Shown here: positions 33,095 through 35,275 of the stretch, in pieces
How the letters are laid out: each line of letters opens with the position of its first letter
How positions within the stretch are numbered: the first letter of the stretch is position 1
Assembly (NCBI GenBank): GCA_003833135.1
Contig: QZLH01000103.1
Location: 124,863 to 160,137 of the forward strand
DNA length: 35,275 nt
Direction of reading: 5' to 3'
Source: Oehlia diaphana
Taxonomy: Eukaryota; Glomeromycota; Glomeromycetes; Glomerales; Glomeraceae
Made by a program: the position numbers and the translations under genes
Notes under the pieces: generated by a model
Told to the model about the DNA's origin: nothing
Seen by the model: only the letters and a program-made list of their open reading frames with translations
Database searches by the model: none

Positions 33095-33530
33095 GAAATT
33101 CTCAAACGGTAATTTTAAAATAGATGGTTATGGATTTAATGCGTTAGTTGAAGCAATTCCCATAAAGAATTACTCGAGCAATCCTCCGAGTCCTCCTAAT
33201 CTTCCTAATCCAGAAATTTAAATTTTAACCTTTCTATTAAAAATTTCAAATTTACCATTTTCTTCTAAGGTTTGTACCAATTGTGCAATAGTCGAACGTT
33301 TTTGACCTTGATTTTATTTAATATATGATTTATAATTTATATTATTTTATTTTATACTTAAAAAGACTTACTAATTATGGCTAAATCATTCTACATACAG
33401 ATTCGTAAGAATTTTTAGAAGAAAAAGGAGAATTAAACATAGTTCTAGAAGTTGATAAACCACAATAACCCAATGATATGGCAGAATTATTAGCAAACTA
33501 CATTCCTAAAATAAAAAATAATAAATAATA
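33095..33530. pseudogene. Decayed coding relic, orientation unclear
   Basis: Several short coding-like strings lie here. On plus: GYGFNALVEAIPIKNYSS ending PNLPNPEI and a stop at 33221, and later FLEEKGELNIVLEVDKPQ, stop, PNDMAELLANYIPKIK to about 33526. On minus, between about 33320 and 33230: KRSTIAQLVQTLEENGKFEI. The fragments are too short and broken to choose one gene. The minus piece resembles the end of a protein-kinase domain only superficially. The interval has less extreme AT bias than its left neighbour. Confidence 0.3.
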
Positions 33531-34027
33531 ATTAATTTTTTTCTAAAAAAGACTTTCAATTCCACTCACTCTATTTAAAAAAGATCAGTACTTACTTCCG
33601 TTAAATCTACTATACTTTCCTTGATTACCATTTTATATTATACCACACATACCACAACTAAATAAACAAAAATTACTATTCCCATTAATAAACCGTTAAG
33701 GATTACAACTAATTTTTGTACCATGGAACAATAACGTTCGTTGGCTATGAGCCGTAAGAAAATTCTTCATAAATTGGAATTTGAGATCGAGGATCACGAA
33801 AATGAGATTTAATCCAAAACTGGAATCGTACCTATAAAAATAATAGTCAGTTAAAAATATAATAAATATATACAGTATTTCATTTAAATTCAAAACATAC
33901 CATTAAATTTTCCAGCTTCTTTGCTTAATAGTAGTTAAGATTTTGTCTTAAAAAAAACAATTTATTAATTATTAAAACTTAATATTTCATGTTACGAAAG
34001 TAATAAAACTAGTTTCACAAATAAAAA
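33531..34027. other. Intergenic, between coding relic and LINE 3' end
   Basis: AT-rich, with a 65-codon minus ORF (33696-33893) without recognisable features. No other structure seen. Confidence 0.4.
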
Positions 34028-34975
34028 TATTTTATTTTTATTTTTATACCTGGTCTTGAAGATGAAGAGAAACGGGAGCAGCCTGCGGAACTAATCAGCC
34101 TAAAGCCGGAAAAGATTATACAATAGGAGTGACATAAAAATTAAACTATCTAAATGATGGGTCTCGTGATTAAAATAGAATAATTAAAAAAAGAAATAAA
34201 TCTATATTATCGAAAAAAAAGTTATCCCTATGGGATTCCCATGATCCTGAATGTAAAAAATTACTCGATATCCATCTGATGTGTGCCGTAGAGTCGTGTA
34301 GTACCCCCAAACAGTTATACGGGAGAGATGGAGAATGGTGGTTAACGTTAGCGTGGCGAACAGCCCTTGTTTTTACTTGAGGAGCAGAACCATCAGATCC
34401 ACTCTGAATAGGGACGTGCTAGGAGTATCGCTTGCGGTAAGTTTTCCTTTTCCTCATGGAGATCCCGATAGTTTTTCCCATTCTTTGAAATGTTGGCATC
34501 TATTATTCCATATATGAGTATCTATCTCTGATGTGATACAGTTCATGAAAGAGTGAAAAGCCTGATAACGAGCTTTTTTCTTTCGTACAAAATTTATAAA
34601 TATACAAGATAGGTCTTTTGGGATTAAATGGTGTATTAACAAATAAAGTGGGTGATTTTTGGAAAGAGTAGTGTTCAAATTAGTCGAAAACATAGGTGAG
34701 TTATCAATTGTTTCCATTAAAGAAGGCAAAGGAACGTCATTAATATCTTTGATGGTGTCATACAATATGTGTTTGTATTTGATCAATAAATTACGACAAA
34801 AATCTCTGTGCACTCTACAGAGGCCTATGTGTTCATTATCGTCGGGAAGTAGTTGATATTGTATACACGGGAGCGTGTTTGGAGAATATAACTTAGGGTA
34901 ATTTCGCTGTTGTATGTCCGCCATTGGCCATTCTTTGGTGAAAGTCCAATCTATTTTGTCTTTTAAATGATGTCT
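34028..34975 (-). mobile_element. 3' end of a 5'-truncated LINE-like non-LTR retrotransposon
   Basis: On the minus strand the element comprises an open frame (34975-34454), about 400 bp of 3' untranslated sequence that is clearly GC-richer than the host DNA (for example the stretch complementary to GCAGCCTGCGGAACTAATCA), and an A-rich tail, read as ATAAAAATAAAAATAAAATA, ending near 34028. This layout of terminal ORF, 3' UTR and A-rich tail is that of LINE elements. Sequence upstream of 34975 has stops and no reverse-transcriptase core, so the copy appears 5'-truncated, as is usual. I could not identify target-site duplications. Confidence 0.5.
34454..34975 (-). pseudogene. C-terminal fragment of a LINE ORF2-like protein
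   Basis: The open frame has 173 codons; its first ATG is at 34924, but the frame with RHHLKDKIDWTFTKEWPMAD extends upstream to 34975, where TAA closes it. Features: CIQYQLLPDDNEHIGLCRVH, a CxxC...H...C zinc-knuckle-like motif with the second Cys replaced by Tyr or Gln, and a terminal THIWNNRCQHFKEWEKL segment. In my memory the knuckle and the IW..RC....WE ending occur at the C-terminus of LINE reverse-transcriptase proteins in Rhizophagus. The reverse-transcriptase and endonuclease domains are absent, so it cannot be autonomous. Confidence 0.5.
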
Positions 34976-35275
34976 TTAATTGGAGAAAGAGTTGAAAATA
35001 GTCGAATCGATCACTGTGTTATGGCAATATTATTCCATTTATTCATAATTATCGATCACGTGTGATCGATCATAATTGAATTATGAACATTGACTCGATT
35101 AAGAACCCTACATGTAGATTATTGATATCAGTAAATCAGTAAATCGAAAATTTCCAATTCCTTCTTTTCATAATTACTGCTCCAGAATGTCCAAGTAAAT
35201 AAGTTTTAGCAGCAAACCTAATAAAATGAATTCCTGGAGGCGCTATTAAACAAAAAATATAAAAAAATAAAAATA
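34976..35275. other. Right edge of window, no gene
   Basis: AT-rich, containing only the inverted repeat at 35051-35070. No coding frame recognised up to the end of the window. Confidence 0.45.
35051..35070. repeat. Inverted repeat ATCGATCAC-GT-GTGATCGAT
   Basis: Two perfect 9-bp arms with a 2-bp spacer, containing a central CACGTG. It could be a protein-binding palindrome or a chance structure. It shares the ATCGATCA core with the direct repeat at 32875-32913. Confidence 0.6.

Noticed and set aside
34067..34110. GC-rich string with GCAGCCTGCGGAACTAATCA that resembled an rRNA fragment
   Set aside because: Does not continue as rRNA on either side; position and orientation fit the LINE 3' UTR.
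34335..34517. 60-codon plus ORF near the LINE
   Set aside because: Lies antisense to the LINE 3' UTR and ORF end; better explained as part of that element.
1..35275. CRISPR arrays, rRNA and tRNA genes
   Set aside because: No regularly spaced identical repeats with unique spacers, no rRNA core strings and no convincing tRNA T-loop/acceptor pairing were seen; I did not run a structure-based scan.

Overview
The window looks like nuclear DNA of an arbuscular mycorrhizal fungus (Glomeromycotina, most likely Rhizophagus or a close relative). I infer this from the strong AT bias, the many short (about 60-100 nt) GT-AG introns, a fungal three-domains-in-one urease, a BTB-BACK-TLDc protein, and debris from lineage-expanded families and transposons that I associate with Rhizophagus. 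Splice sites were assigned by eye, using reading-frame phase and family motifs; no transcript data or database search was available.

Layout. 1-4577 is an accessory region. It starts with palindromic short repeats at the left edge. Two degenerate members of one fungal gene family then lie head to head (minus 166-2160, plus 2448-4108), one of them with its N-terminal module triplicated in tandem. A duplicated intron-like block and a 9-bp minisatellite follow. 4578-6808 is gene-poor with one or two coding scraps. 6809-10133 (+) is an intact 17-exon oligopeptide transporter (OPT family). It converges on a 5-exon tRNA(Ile)-lysidine synthase (12551-10610, -). 12552-16353 is a second debris region: a decayed unknown gene, then an apparent terminal-inverted-repeat transposon with 9-bp target-site duplications, a RING-like C-terminal ORF and a 361-N assembly gap.

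16422-17971 (+) is a 6-exon RAI1/DXO decapping nuclease with an 8-nt microexon; its start codon is only about 60 bp from the transposon end. It converges on a TBC (Rab-GAP) protein (22118-18472, -). 23811-25504 (+) encodes a BTB-BACK-TLDc protein that ends 90 bp from the end of the urease accessory GTPase UreG (26690-25595, -). UreG is divergently transcribed from the urease structural gene (27251-30152, +) across a 560-bp shared upstream region rich in GATA-type motifs. 30153-34027 is an AT-rich desert with short repeat clusters and a coding relic. It is followed by the 3' end of a 5'-truncated LINE-like retroelement on the minus strand.

How the genes fit together. Urease and UreG form one nitrogen-release module: UreG GTPase loads nickel into urease, which hydrolyses urea. 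A peptide importer lies in the same window, but 15 kb and several unrelated genes away, so any link through nitrogen supply is only suggestive. The other intact genes are housekeeping: 5'-end RNA quality control, membrane trafficking, tRNA modification. The most noteworthy points are the urease/UreG divergent pair, the transposon end placed next to RAI1, the two microexons, and the pseudogenised head-to-head family pair with a triplicated module. I found no convincing wholly new system.
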